Position numbers and translations under genes: made by a program. A DNA stretch of 64,000 nt from JBJHDF01 sp050486405. Its GTDB lineage: Bacteria > Pseudomonadota > Gammaproteobacteria > Pseudomonadales > Cellvibrionaceae. Below are positions 49,196 through 58,061 of this stretch, one piece after another. The stretch is taken from contig JBJHDF010000003.1 in the NCBI GenBank assembly GCA_050486405.1, positions 124,001 to 188,000 on the forward strand, given 5' to 3'. Every line of letters begins with the position of its first letter. Position 1 is the first letter of the stretch. The notes under the pieces are model-generated. The model had not been told where the DNA came from, did not search any database, and saw only the letters and a list, made by a program, of their open reading frames with translations.

Positions 49196-50644
49196 ATGTC
49201 CAGATTGCGATTAATTTTCCTGCTGTTGGCCGGTTTTCTGATTGTCGGCTGCGGTGCCGATAGCGGGATTCAGGATCAACCCCCAGGCACCGAGCCACCC
49301 GCCCAGACACCCGGACCGGAGCCAGAGCCCGACCCGACACCACCCGAAGCACCCGCACCTGAGCCGGAACCCGCTCCAGTACCCACGCCGGAACCGCCGC
49401 CACCGCCCCCCCCGGCACCGACACCGGAACCCCCACCATCGCCCGCGCCGGAACCCCCTCCAGCACCCGCGCCGGAACCGCCGCCACCGCCCCCCCCGGC
49501 ACCGACACCGGAACCCCCACCATCGCCCGCGCCGGAACCCCCTCCAGCACCCGCGCCGGAACCGGAACCCGCGCCACCGCCAGACCCGCCGGCCGCCCCT
49601 TCCAGTCTGACTGTGGTCAAGATCGGAAGCCGGCAGGTAATTCTCGAGTGGAACAATGTCCCCGGTGCCACCAGCTACAGTGTTTACTACGCAACCCAAT
49701 CGGGATTTTTCCCCAACGGCACCCGAATTCAGGGCCTGACATCTCCGGCAACCATCGGCGGCCTGAATAACAACACCAGCTACCACTTTGTGGTCACCGC
49801 AAGCAACGCCGGCGGCGAAAGTGGTCCCAGCAGCCAGGCCGGCGCCATGCCCAGCGAAAGGGAACCCACAGCGAATGAGGTGCGAATGATTGAATTGGTC
49901 AACCGCGCCCGGTTTGATCCCGAGGCGGAGGTGGCGCGCAACAATCAAGTGAACTCGGTAAATGAGGGCACGCCAAGCGGCTGTACAATTACCCCAGCGC
50001 AAAAAGCACCGCTGGCCTTTAATCAGTTGCTGCTGGACGCCGCCGAGAACCACAGCCACTGGATGCTGGCCAACGACACCTTCAGTCATACCGGCGTCAA
50101 CGGCAGCAACCCAGGCAACCGCGTGACCGCCGCTGGCTACAGTTGGAGCTGGGTCGGTGAAAACCTCGCGGTATCGTCAACGCTGAATATCGACCATCAG
50201 CACAACGGGCTGTTCGCATCCCCCGGGCACCGCTGCAATATTCTCCACGAACAGTTCCGGGAAATCGGTGTCGGACAGGACTTTGGTCCGTTCACGTTTA
50301 CACAAGGCGTTTTCCATTCATCCATGGTGACCCAGAAATACGCCCGCCCTTCCAGCGGCAGCTTTTTTATCACTGGCGTGGTCTACCAGGACAACAACAG
50401 CAATGGCATCTACGATCAGAATGAGGGCATTGCCAACGTTGTGGTAAACGTCAACGGCACCAACCACCTTGCCTACACCAGCGGTATCTACTCGGTGCCG
50501 GTCGGCAACAATAACACCTACACCATCACCTTCAGCGGCGGCGCGCTGCCAGAGCCGGTGGCTACGGATGTGACAATTAACGGTCGCAACGTCAAGGTGG
50601 ATGCCGTGGTCAGCGGCGGCAGCGTCGATCTGGTGGTCTGGTAA
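49196..50644 (+). CDS. CAP/SCP-domain lipoprotein with Pro-rich repeats and FN3 domain
   Basis: A 482-residue lipoprotein (lipobox FLIVGC). Order: a Pro/Glu-rich linker (about residues 26-135) containing a perfect 28-residue duplication; an FN3 domain (SSLTVVKIGSRQVILEWNNV...ATSYSVYYATQS...SYHFVVTASNAGGES); a CAP domain (MIELVNRARFDPEAEVARNN, FSHTGVNGSNPGNRVTAAGY, SPGHRCNILHEQFREIGVGQ); and a C-terminal SdrD_B/transthyretin-like domain (GVVYQDNNSNGIYDQNEGIA). The CAP cavity His residues are present. Bacterial CAP proteins are secreted with unknown roles. Likely surface exposed, the linker spanning the cell wall or capsule. Confidence 0.9.
   Translation: MSRLRLIFLLLAGFLIVGCGADSGIQDQPPGTEPPAQTPGPEPEPDPTPPEAPAPEPEPAPVPTPEPPPPPPPAPTPEPPPSPAPEPPPAPAPEPPPPPPPAPTPEPPPSPAPEPPPAPAPEPEPAPPPDPPAAPSSLTVVKIGSRQVILEWNNVPGATSYSVYYATQSGFFPNGTRIQGLTSPATIGGLNNNTSYHFVVTASNAGGESGPSSQAGAMPSEREPTANEVRMIELVNRARFDPEAEVARNNQVNSVNEGTPSGCTITPAQKAPLAFNQLLLDAAENHSHWMLANDTFSHTGVNGSNPGNRVTAAGYSWSWVGENLAVSSTLNIDHQHNGLFASPGHRCNILHEQFREIGVGQDFGPFTFTQGVFHSSMVTQKYARPSSGSFFITGVVYQDNNSNGIYDQNEGIANVVVNVNGTNHLAYTSGIYSVPVGNNNTYTITFSGGALPEPVATDVTINGRNVKVDAVVSGGSVDLVVW
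49387..49554. repeat. Two-copy 84-bp perfect tandem repeat in the Pro-rich linker
   Basis: The 84-bp unit beginning at 49387 is repeated exactly at 49471, encoding two copies of a 28-residue Pro-Glu-Ala unit (PEPPPPPPPAPTPEPPPSPA, then PEPPPAPA). In-frame length makes it suited to copy-number variation, and short-read assemblies could collapse it. Confidence 0.9.
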
Positions 50645-50653
50645 TCTGGTTAT

Positions 50654-51688
50654 TCAACGAACAACAGCGATTTCATCCCGCAGCGCCTCCAGAGCGCCGC
50701 GGGCGTTGGCGATATAGGCATTCATTACCAGCGAGTGGTTGGCCAGCAGGCCGAAGCCCCTGCCGTTGAGAATTACCGGGCTGCGCAGCGGCTGCTGGGT
50801 GGCCTGCAGTTGCACGATCATATCCGCCAGGTGTGTCCGTGCTTCGCCACCATCGAGCACCGTGTCGAAATCCCGCTCTACCGCCTGCAATAGATGAATC
50901 AGCGCCCAGGCGCTGCCCCGGGCCTCAAAGAAAATATCGTCCAGTTCGTGCCAGGGGGTGCGCCCGGCGGGCATGTCCTCCCCGGCGTAAAGGGTGGCTT
51001 CACCGACGCTGGCACTGAGCCGGCGCGAGAGGCTGTGCAGGCGCCGGTCCACCCGGACCAGCCAGTCGTCCAGGGCTCCCGCACTGGCGTCGAAGCGGGT
51101 TTCCCGGTCTGCCGGGTCCGCCAGCCGGGTCAGGTATTCGCGCAGGTGGGCCTTGCCCTCCCGGTAGCGCGATTCGGTAGTGGGCATGATCCAGCTGGTA
51201 GCGCTGAAACGAAAGCGGGACAGAGCCAGAGCCAGATCGCCGTCGGATTCGTCGCCATCGGGGTGCCCCATGACCTCCACCAGAGAGCGATTCATATCCC
51301 GAATCTGGCGCAGTACACCCTGCTCCCAGTTGGGCATGTTGTCCAGCCAGACACCGGGCGGCATCAGATCGTTGCTCAGATAGCCACCGGGCTTGTTGAG
51401 CAGTACGTCACCCAAACCGACCAACGTCGCCACCGTCGACGCGCCAGTCACCGGTTCGCGCTCCAGCAGTTGCAACTGCGCCTGGGTGTAGTCGTCCACA
51501 TCAAAGGGGGCGGGACTGCGGCTCCAGTAGATACCCAGCGCGACGACCAGCAGCAGCCAGACGCCCAGCGCTGCCAGCCCCAGACGCCAGAAGAGGCTGC
51601 CGCAGATGTCTTCGCGCAGGTCGGCCACAAAATCCTTTAGCCGGCGCTGAACACCGAGCCACCAATGTTTGATGCGCGATGCTGTCAC
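50654..51688 (-). CDS. DUF2333 family membrane protein
   Basis: A 344-residue inner-membrane protein. One helix (LGLAALGVWLLLVVALGIYW) precedes a large periplasmic helical domain. SRSPAPFDVDDYTQAQLQLL, then LGDVLLNKPGGYLSNDLMPP and LDNMPNWEQGVLRQIRDMNR are the family signature; the HELDDIFFEARGSAWALIHL end is conserved. DUF2333 is widespread in gammaproteobacteria without known function. Its start overlaps the stop of the upstream PCuAC gene (4 bp), so it is coupled. Confidence 0.88.
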   Translation of the reverse strand: MTASRIKHWWLGVQRRLKDFVADLREDICGSLFWRLGLAALGVWLLLVVALGIYWSRSPAPFDVDDYTQAQLQLLEREPVTGASTVATLVGLGDVLLNKPGGYLSNDLMPPGVWLDNMPNWEQGVLRQIRDMNRSLVEVMGHPDGDESDGDLALALSRFRFSATSWIMPTTESRYREGKAHLREYLTRLADPADRETRFDASAGALDDWLVRVDRRLHSLSRRLSASVGEATLYAGEDMPAGRTPWHELDDIFFEARGSAWALIHLLQAVERDFDTVLDGGEARTHLADMIVQLQATQQPLRSPVILNGRGFGLLANHSLVMNAYIANARGALEALRDEIAVVR

Positions 51689-52134
51689 GGTCTCTCTATA
51701 CCGCGCACCGGCGCGCTCAGGGGCAAACGACTGCCATCGGCAAACTCCAGCTCCAGCGCCATTTCATCACCGGCCTTGAGCCCCTCGCGCAGCTCGAACA
51801 GCATCAGGTGCAGGCCGCCCGGCTCCAGGCTTAGGCTGCTGCCGGCCGGAATGGCCACCTGTTCTTCCTTGCGCATGCGCATCATGCCATCCACATGGGT
51901 GTGGCTGTGAATTTCCACCCGTTCAGCGTCGGGGCTGTGCACAGCCACCAACACCTGCTCCTGCTCCGCCGCGTTGTCGAGAGTCATGTAGCCAGCGCTA
52001 ATATTGCGCCCGGGCACTGGCTCTCGCACCCAGGGATCGGCAACCACCACCGCCGGCTCACTGGCCAGGGCGGATGCGGACAGAACGGAGAACAGCAGGC
52101 TTAACAACAGTGGCGGGGACAAGCGTTTTAACAT
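51685..52134 (-). CDS. Periplasmic copper chaperone PCuAC
   Basis: A 149-residue exported protein; signal peptide ends SASALA. The Cu(I) site H(M)x10Mx21HxM is present: HSHTHVDGMMRMRKEEQVAI, then SLEPGGLHLMLFEL. SAGYMTLDNAAEQEQVLVAV is typical of DUF461/PCuAC. It delivers copper to cytochrome c oxidase subunits. Here it is paired with DUF2333 rather than a SCO gene, an arrangement I do not know a reason for. Confidence 0.92.
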   Translation of the reverse strand: MLKRLSPPLLLSLLFSVLSASALASEPAVVVADPWVREPVPGRNISAGYMTLDNAAEQEQVLVAVHSPDAERVEIHSHTHVDGMMRMRKEEQVAIPAGSSLSLEPGGLHLMLFELREGLKAGDEMALELEFADGSRLPLSAPVRGIERP

Positions 52135-52215
52135 GGACAGACTCCCATGGTGGATGAATTTCCCAGCGCTGTAGTATACGCGGAAACCGGCCTGAAGGCA
52201 GGTGGAATATCGCCG

Positions 52216-53250
52216 CTATTGACCGATCTGGTGCCTCACCCGCGCATAATCCGGTATCTGGAACTTGCGCCGGTATTGCTTGGGGGTCATCGCCGTGAAG
52301 CGTTTGAACAGGCGGCGAAAGAATGCCGGATCTTCATAGCCCACCGCCCAACTGATCTCTTCCACGGAACGATCGCCGGATTCCAGTTCGCGCTTGGCCC
52401 GCTCGATGCGAACCTGCTGCACATACTGGATGGGAGAGTAACCGGTGGCCTGCTTGAAGCGACGCTGGATAGTGGACTCGGTCAGCCCCGAGAACCTGAC
52501 CATTTCATCGACCGGGCTGGCCACGGCGGCGTTGTCTGTCAGCCACGCCTGCAGGTCCCGCACCACGGCGTCGCCATGATCCGTGGCAGGCTCAAAGTTG
52601 ATATAGGGTGCCTGTGTTTCCTGGTGCCACTGAAACAGCAGAAACTGACCCAGCGCCTGGGCTGCGTCGTAGCCGGCAAAGCGCCCGATCAGATGCAGCA
52701 CCAGATCCTGCCAGGAGCCGGAGGCGCCGGCCATCACGAATTCCTGCCGCGCACCACCGGTCATCAGCACCTGGCGCAGATCCAGTCGCACGTCGGGAAA
52801 ATTGCGCCTGAAAGTCCCGGCATAGGCCCAGTGAATGGTGGCGTTGAGTCCGCTCAGCAGCCCGGTCTCCGCCATCAGCAACGCGCCCGTGCAACTTGAA
52901 CAGAGCACGGCGCCCTGGCCGTGCATTTGCTGAATCCATTGCACCGCCTGTGGGTAGCGGCCTGTGATCCATTCGTCATTTTCGTTGACGGCCATGGAAG
53001 TGGTAATCACCACATCGGTGTGCTCCACCTGATCAAACGAACGCTGCGCAACAATGGGCAATCCCATGGGCGTGGTGATGGGGCCTGCTTCGCTGCTCAC
53101 GATTTCCACGGAGAACGACACCGGATTGCCTTTCAGGTGACCCAGCGACGACTGTATGGCAAGGGCTTCGTATATGCCGTTGATGGGCAGAGCCATGGAA
53201 TCGGCAATGGCGATCAGACTGATGCGAATGGGTGCGTTGGTGTGGGCCAT
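52216..53250 (-). CDS. GlxA-type AraC-family transcriptional regulator
   Basis: A 344-residue regulator with an N-terminal DJ-1/PfpI-like domain (about residues 8-190; the nucleophile-elbow Cys region is QGAVLCSSCTGALLMAETGL) and a C-terminal AraC double helix-turn-helix (STIQRRFKQATGYSPIQYVQ and EEISWAVGYEDPAFFRRLFK). The likely targets are its own divergent neighbour, the exported AhpD-like gene at 53375, and itself. The ligand is unknown. Confidence 0.93.
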   Translation of the reverse strand: MAHTNAPIRISLIAIADSMALPINGIYEALAIQSSLGHLKGNPVSFSVEIVSSEAGPITTPMGLPIVAQRSFDQVEHTDVVITTSMAVNENDEWITGRYPQAVQWIQQMHGQGAVLCSSCTGALLMAETGLLSGLNATIHWAYAGTFRRNFPDVRLDLRQVLMTGGARQEFVMAGASGSWQDLVLHLIGRFAGYDAAQALGQFLLFQWHQETQAPYINFEPATDHGDAVVRDLQAWLTDNAAVASPVDEMVRFSGLTESTIQRRFKQATGYSPIQYVQQVRIERAKRELESGDRSVEEISWAVGYEDPAFFRRLFKRFTAMTPKQYRRKFQIPDYARVRHQIGQ

Positions 53251-53374
53251 GGGCGCTCCGTGACTGAAATCAACCGGAATTGCCCAGTTTCCCTCTTATA
53301 TCAATCAGTTGCAAGGCATAGAGTGGTTGAACGCCTGCCGCTGGGGCAGGTGACGGCTCAACGAGGAGAACAAC

Positions 53375-53782
53375 ATGAAAAGCATTCGTACTCTTTTTGC
53401 AACGTGCGCCCTGATGCTGCTTGCAATGGCGCCAGGTGCGGCGGCTGACCAGGCACCCGCGTTTATGCAGAACACCTACCCCGCGCAGGCCGTGGATGCG
53501 GTATTTGCGGAATTTCGCAACGTCATGCTCAGCCCTGATGCGGCGCTGGATCAGAAAACCAAGGAGCTGATCTCCCTGGGCGTGGCGGCGCAGGTGCCCT
53601 GCGACTATTGTGTTTACTACCATCAAAAAGCGGCCCGCGCTCTGGGCGCCACCGAAGCGGAAATCCGTGAAGCACTGGCCTCGGCAGCACTGGTGCGCAA
53701 ATGGAGCACCATGCTCAACGGCTCACAATATGACATGAACACCTGGCGCCGGGAAGTGGATGCCATGTTTGGTGGCAACTGA
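53375..53782 (+). CDS. Exported AhpD-like/carboxymuconolactone decarboxylase-family protein
   Basis: A 135-residue product with a clear signal peptide (IRTLFATCALMLLAMAPGAA, cleaved at AAA-DQ). The CMD/AhpD core includes the redox pair CDYCVYYHQKAARALGATEA (CxxC followed by His), as in AhpD peroxidase reductases. Most family members are cytosolic, so the export signal is notable. ATG 53375 follows GAGGAG. It is divergent from the GlxA/AraC gene by 124 bp and is probably its target. Confidence 0.88.
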   Translation: MKSIRTLFATCALMLLAMAPGAAADQAPAFMQNTYPAQAVDAVFAEFRNVMLSPDAALDQKTKELISLGVAAQVPCDYCVYYHQKAARALGATEAEIREALASAALVRKWSTMLNGSQYDMNTWRREVDAMFGGN

Positions 53783-53956
53783 GCGACAGGCAAGTACTCA
53801 GGCGCGGGGCAGCGCTGCAGCGGAAGTTGCAATAGCCACCGCGTTTGCCTAGTATGGAATCCAAGCCCCTGACGCCGCGCCGCAAAGCGTGGCGTCGAGA
53901 ACAACAAGGCGCCTGCGGGCTCTAGCCCGTAAGACGCCTGGCAAGGAAGATACCGA

Positions 53957-54547
53957 GTGCAGACTGACGAACACCGCCATCCGAGTCTCAAGCCACCGGA
54001 CCAAGCGAACTACCGTGCCCACAGCCCTGCGTATCCCGACGATGGGCTCGACGCGAGCCGCTGGTATCTGATCCAGAGCAAGCCCAACGAAGCCAAGCGG
54101 GCCGAACAGAACCTGCGCAATCAGCGCTACGAATGCTTTCTGCCTACCCATCGGGTTTGCCGCCAGCGCTGCCAACGGATCTACACCCGCACCGAGCCAC
54201 TGTTTCCCAACTACCTGTTCATCCGCCTGAGCGGGCACAGCAACTGGCGCAGCGTTAATTCCACCCGCGGCGTGGCCCGGGTGGTGGCGTTCAACGGCCG
54301 GCCCACGCCGGTGACAGACGGCCTGGTTGCCGCCCTGCGCCAACGCTGCGTCCAGGACAGCGAGCAGCCGCCAGAATTTCTCTACCAACCCGGTGACACA
54401 GTGCGCATTACCCAGGGCTGCTTTCGCGATATCGACGCCATGGTGGAGTCCCACTGTGGCCGCGAGCGCGTGGTGCTGCTGCTGGAGTTGATGCAACGGC
54501 AACACCGGTTGACACTCCCGGTAGAAGCCGTCACCGGCACCGGCTGA
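53957..54547 (+). CDS. rfaH: RfaH-like NusG-family transcription antiterminator
   Basis: A 196-residue protein starting at GTG 53957 (AAGGAAG seven bases upstream). After a 35-residue polar extension comes the NGN domain, RWYLIQSKPNEAKRAEQNLR, FLPTHRVCRQRCQR and EPLFPNYLFIRLSGHSNWRS, VNSTRGVARVVAF. The KOW-type C-terminal part follows, FLYQPGDTVRITQGCFRDID. RfaH proteins join RNA polymerase at ops elements to silence termination in long operons for capsule, LPS or adhesins. The gene is unlinked to such an operon here, as is usual for RfaH. The long TPS operon at 14.5-20.7 kb is a possible client, but I saw no ops sequence upstream of it. Confidence 0.85.
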   Translation: MQTDEHRHPSLKPPDQANYRAHSPAYPDDGLDASRWYLIQSKPNEAKRAEQNLRNQRYECFLPTHRVCRQRCQRIYTRTEPLFPNYLFIRLSGHSNWRSVNSTRGVARVVAFNGRPTPVTDGLVAALRQRCVQDSEQPPEFLYQPGDTVRITQGCFRDIDAMVESHCGRERVVLLLELMQRQHRLTLPVEAVTGTG

Positions 54548-54773
54548 GCAACCGGCGCCGTCGACAACTCCTTGGTAATACCGGCAAGACCAGTCGGATA
54601 AACGTTGCTCACTTCATGGCTGATTTGATCACGGACGACAACACCTGGGATCAGTGGAAGGGTAAAATGCCCGTAATTTACAACAAAGGATTCTCGTGAT
54701 CTGCAAGGGATCGAGAATGACTTGAAAAGCATAACGGCAAACGCAACGCGAATCGGGAAGCACGAGGCAAACC
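54548..54773. other. Intergenic region with a stem-loop
   Basis: No gene seen. ATTCTCG(T)GATC (54690-54701) and GATCGAGAAT (54709-54718) pair through 10 bp with one bulged T. It may belong to the leader of the FMN reductase gene. No promoter can be assigned with confidence. Confidence 0.4.
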
Positions 54774-55304
54774 ATGAAAATATTGGCTATCAGCGGCAGC
54801 CTGCGGGCCGCGTCCTATAACACCCAACTGCTCAGGGCCGCCGAGCAAACGATTGCTGGGCACCAGTGGACCTACGCACGGCTGGACGACTTACCCCTCT
54901 ACAACCCGGAACTGGACGGCGACAGCAAGCCGGCACCGGCCCAGCGTCTTATCGACCAGGTTAGCGCAACCGATGCCCTGGTGATTGCCTGCCCCGAGTA
55001 CAACTACGGCATCAGTGCCGCCCTTAAAAACGCTCTGGATTGGGCCTCGCGTCCAGCCTACAAATCTCCGCTGGCGCGCAAGCCGGTGCTGATAATGAGC
55101 GCCAGTCCCGGCCCCTATGGCGGCGCCCGCGCCCAGGGGCAACTCAAACAGGTGCTGCTGGGCGTGCTGGCCACCCCTTTTCCAGCGCCGGAATTTGCCG
55201 TCGGACAGATCAACACCAAGTTTGAACAGGGCGAATTATGCGATGAAGAAACGCGCGGAAAACTGGCGCGCCTGATGGAGGACTTCTACCGCTGGCTAGG
55301 CTAA
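54774..55304 (+). CDS. NADPH-dependent FMN reductase family protein
   Basis: A 176-residue flavodoxin-fold protein. ISGSLRAASYNTQLLRAAEQ holds the FMN phosphate loop; ACPEYNYGISAALKNALDWA is the classic isoalloxazine-binding segment, followed by RKPVLIMSASPGPYGGARAQ. Such enzymes reduce FMN, azo dyes, quinones or chromate, and physiological substrates vary. It is close to the Gfo/Idh/MocA gene (51 bp) and may be cotranscribed with it. Confidence 0.92.
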   Translation: MKILAISGSLRAASYNTQLLRAAEQTIAGHQWTYARLDDLPLYNPELDGDSKPAPAQRLIDQVSATDALVIACPEYNYGISAALKNALDWASRPAYKSPLARKPVLIMSASPGPYGGARAQGQLKQVLLGVLATPFPAPEFAVGQINTKFEQGELCDEETRGKLARLMEDFYRWLG

Positions 55305-55355
55305 GCTGTGCTGTGGAATCACGAGCGGCAACCTGTTGAGAGGAGCACCCTGCAA

Positions 55356-56669
55356 ATGATCAGACGAGATTTCTTGAAGGCGAGTTGGATTGCGGCAGGA
55401 TCCACTTTGATTCCTTCGCGGCCCTGGGCGAGCCAAACGGCAATCAAGATCGGCATCGTTGGCACCGGGTGGTGGGCGACGGATGTCCTCATACCCGCCG
55501 CGCTTGATTCCGACAGATTCGAGATTGTCGGGTTGTGTGATGTTGAATCAAACGCTCTCACCAGAGCCAGCCGGAAAATACTGGAGTCCGGCGCCCAACA
55601 GCCACGGTTGTTCGAAGACTACCGAGAGATGTTTGACCTGCCGGGCCTTGAGGCGGTCGTCATCGCCACACCTACACATTGGCACGCATTGCAGTTTATT
55701 GATGCCTGCCATAAGGGTTTGCACGTCTACCTGGAAAAACCCGTCAGCTATGATGTTCATGAAGGGCAAGCCATGCTGAAAGCAAAAAGACAAGCCAACA
55801 CTATTGTGCAGGTAAGTTTCCCCAGGGTGGTATTTGGTGTCAACGATGAAGTCAGGGAATATCTGAACAGCGGTGAAGCCGGTGAGATATATGAAGTAAA
55901 GGCGAACATCCATTGGCGGGAGGGGGCAGTAGCTGAATTCGACCCACCGAGCACGCTCAACCATGACAAGTTTGTTGGTCCTGCCCAGGAGGTGCCTTTT
56001 GTTTCAGGTTCGGAAGGCGGCTCGTGGAACTGGCGATCACAGTACAATTTCAGCAAAGGCATTATGCCGGACTGGGGCATCCACTATATCCATAATCTTA
56101 GACAAGTCCTGAATCTTGATCTACCCAACCAGGTATCCGCCACCGGGGGTATCTTAAAGAACCACACCCACGACAACCCGGATTACCTGGATGTCAAATT
56201 TGATTTTAATGGCTTGCCCGTATATTGGTCGCACAGGACATGGGGATTCAATAATCCAATGCCGGAAACAAATCATGGGGTATTCTACTGCGGCGACAAA
56301 GCAACCGTTTTCGCAAGTGACCAGGGCTGGAAAGTCTATTCGTCCGACGCCAGCAAGCGCATGACGAAAGGCGAGATCAGGTTTCTCTGGGGAGAGAACG
56401 AAACTTATACCAACGCTTTCGCTAAGGCCTTTGCCGAGTTGTTTTATAACTTCGCGGAAGGCATCAGGTACAAAACCAACGAACACATCATCAATACGCT
56501 GGAAGATTCAGAGAAAACCACAGCCTGCATAAACTATGGCGATATAGCCTACCGCTCACAAGCACCCATCAGCATTGATACCACCAGCGGACGCATGGCC
56601 GGAAACGACAAAGCCATGGCCATGCTGGCAAGACAATACCGACACCCTTACCGGCACCCATTTGCTTAA
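55356..56669 (+). CDS. Tat-exported Gfo/Idh/MocA-family oxidoreductase
   Basis: A 437-residue product starting at ATG 55356, ten bases after GAGAGGAG; the frame extends 16 codons upstream, but those lack a start site. The twin-arginine signal is RRDFLKASWIAAGSTLIPSR. The Rossmann motif is IKIGIVGTGWWATDV, followed by the EKP motif (HVYLEKPVSYDV) and a C-terminal beta-sheet domain. Exported family members are often glycoside-active, NAD-retaining enzymes. The substrate is unknown; a sugar or sugar derivative is likely. Confidence 0.9.
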   Translation: MIRRDFLKASWIAAGSTLIPSRPWASQTAIKIGIVGTGWWATDVLIPAALDSDRFEIVGLCDVESNALTRASRKILESGAQQPRLFEDYREMFDLPGLEAVVIATPTHWHALQFIDACHKGLHVYLEKPVSYDVHEGQAMLKAKRQANTIVQVSFPRVVFGVNDEVREYLNSGEAGEIYEVKANIHWREGAVAEFDPPSTLNHDKFVGPAQEVPFVSGSEGGSWNWRSQYNFSKGIMPDWGIHYIHNLRQVLNLDLPNQVSATGGILKNHTHDNPDYLDVKFDFNGLPVYWSHRTWGFNNPMPETNHGVFYCGDKATVFASDQGWKVYSSDASKRMTKGEIRFLWGENETYTNAFAKAFAELFYNFAEGIRYKTNEHIINTLEDSEKTTACINYGDIAYRSQAPISIDTTSGRMAGNDKAMAMLARQYRHPYRHPFA

Positions 56670-56686
56670 ACCCGGTTCTCCAACCA

Positions 56687-57865
56687 CTATGGCCGCGCGA
56701 TTTTCTCAAAGCTGCTAGCATGCCATGGCAAAACAGTGGTATCGGAGCGTACTTGTTGGTTGTCACCACCATAAACCACCCACGCGGGTCCGGTGCTGTC
56801 ATCAGCCAGTTTCCGCCAAAAGTCCAGCCCTTTAAAGTAATCCTGAATGATCGTTTGCCCGGACTTGATTTCCAGCGGTGACAACTGAGCTCCATGGTCG
56901 ATCAGCACGTCCACCTCATGACCCGAACGATCACGCCAGAAGTACAGGTTCGAGCTTTCCCCCGCGTTATATCGGGCTTTCAGCAATTCGCTGATCACCC
57001 AGGTTTCGAACAGCGCGCCTCGTTGTACGTGGGTAGTCAATTGGCTTTGGTCCTGGATGCTGAGCAACCAGCAGGCAAGACCAGTATCCAGAAAATAGAG
57101 TTTGGGGGTCTTGACCAGGCGCTTGTTAAAATTCTGGTGGTGTGGCGGTAACAGATGGACGATGTAGCTAGCCTCCAATACAGATATCCAAGCTTTGGCT
57201 GTGTTGTGTGTAATACCGCTGTCGCTGGCCAGAGAGGAAAGATTGAGAAGCTGCCCGGTTCTACCTGCGCACAATCTCAGAAAGCGCTGGAAAGTGCCCA
57301 AATCCTGCACCTTTATAAGCTGTCGAACGTCTCTTTCCAGATAGGTGCGAACATAGTTTCCGTGCCAGGGATGTGGTTCGAGTCCGCGGTCGAAGATGGG
57401 TGGGAATGCTCCCTCAAAAAGTACCTTGTCCAGATTTTGCTCGACTTTTCCTGCGCTCCGCAGCTCACCGTAGGTCATAGGCAACAGTGTCAGTAGCGCC
57501 GCTCTGCCCGCCAAGCTCTGGGTGATACCGGATAACAAGCCAAACTGCTGTGATCCGGTCAGGATAAATTCGCCAGGTTGCCGTTTTTCATCCACGCGAG
57601 TCTGAATATACGAAAACAGTGCGGGGCAACGTTGCGCTTCATCCAGGATAACGCCCTTGTCAAACTGATTTAGAAATCCGCGAGGGTCAGTGTCGGCAAA
57701 CTCCCGGTGATCCAGGTCTTCAAGCGAGACGTAGTGGTGGTCGGGGAAGGCGTGTTTTACCAGAGTGGATTTTCCCGACTGGCGTGGTCCGGTGACAACG
57801 ACCACCGGATAGCCCTTTGCGAAGTGCAGAACCCTGGGTTCCGCGTCTCGGGGAATATAGGTCAT
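56687..57865 (-). CDS. AAA ATPase with DUF4143 domain
   Basis: A 392-residue protein. Walker A in VTGPRQSGKSTLVKHAFPDH, Walker B in FDKGVILDEAQRCPALFSYI, the sensor region LTGSQQFGLLSGITQSLAGR, then the DUF4143 part. The C terminus has a PD-(D/E)xK-like motif (HEVDVLIDHGAQLSPLEIKS). The family is widespread and occurs as single, mobile-looking genes; the physiological role is unknown. It has an inverted repeat 47 bp upstream of its start that may be its operator. The Tat oxidoreductase gene ends 17 bp after it, convergently. Confidence 0.92.
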   Translation of the reverse strand: MTYIPRDAEPRVLHFAKGYPVVVVTGPRQSGKSTLVKHAFPDHHYVSLEDLDHREFADTDPRGFLNQFDKGVILDEAQRCPALFSYIQTRVDEKRQPGEFILTGSQQFGLLSGITQSLAGRAALLTLLPMTYGELRSAGKVEQNLDKVLFEGAFPPIFDRGLEPHPWHGNYVRTYLERDVRQLIKVQDLGTFQRFLRLCAGRTGQLLNLSSLASDSGITHNTAKAWISVLEASYIVHLLPPHHQNFNKRLVKTPKLYFLDTGLACWLLSIQDQSQLTTHVQRGALFETWVISELLKARYNAGESSNLYFWRDRSGHEVDVLIDHGAQLSPLEIKSGQTIIQDYFKGLDFWRKLADDSTGPAWVVYGGDNQQVRSDTTVLPWHASSFEKIARP

Positions 57866-58061
57866 GTTGACCTCCGTTTACCTTCCCAAGACTATAGCAT
57901 GAGGGGATTATGGCTAATTGTCAATTTAATTATCAATTAGCCAGATCCACCATTACCCTTGCTACTTGCCGTCTGTTACCCCTGCGGTTGGTATATACAT
58001 GAAATACCGAAAAATCGGTAAATATGGAAATGTAGTGGCAGTTATACCGATATTTCGGTGA
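57866..58061. promoter_or_regulatory. AT-rich region with operator-like inverted repeats
   Basis: GGCTAATTG (57912-57920) and CAATTAGCC (57934-57942) form a 9-bp inverted repeat near the ATPase start. Further on, TACCGA-AAAA-TCGGTA (58005-58020) and ACCGA-TATT-TCGGT (58046-58059) are two versions of one short palindrome 40 bp apart. The composition differs from the surrounding GC-rich genes. A regulator-binding region is likely; the regulator itself is not visible. Confidence 0.5.

Noticed and set aside
49387..49554. Direct repeats as an insertion scar or CRISPR
   Set aside because: They are an in-frame 84-bp duplication inside a Pro-rich coding linker.
53837..53940. Riboswitch or ops element upstream of the RfaH gene
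   Set aside because: GACGCC/GGCGTC and GCGGGCT/AGCCCGT pairings exist, but they match no riboswitch I know and no GGCGGTAGC ops sequence is present.
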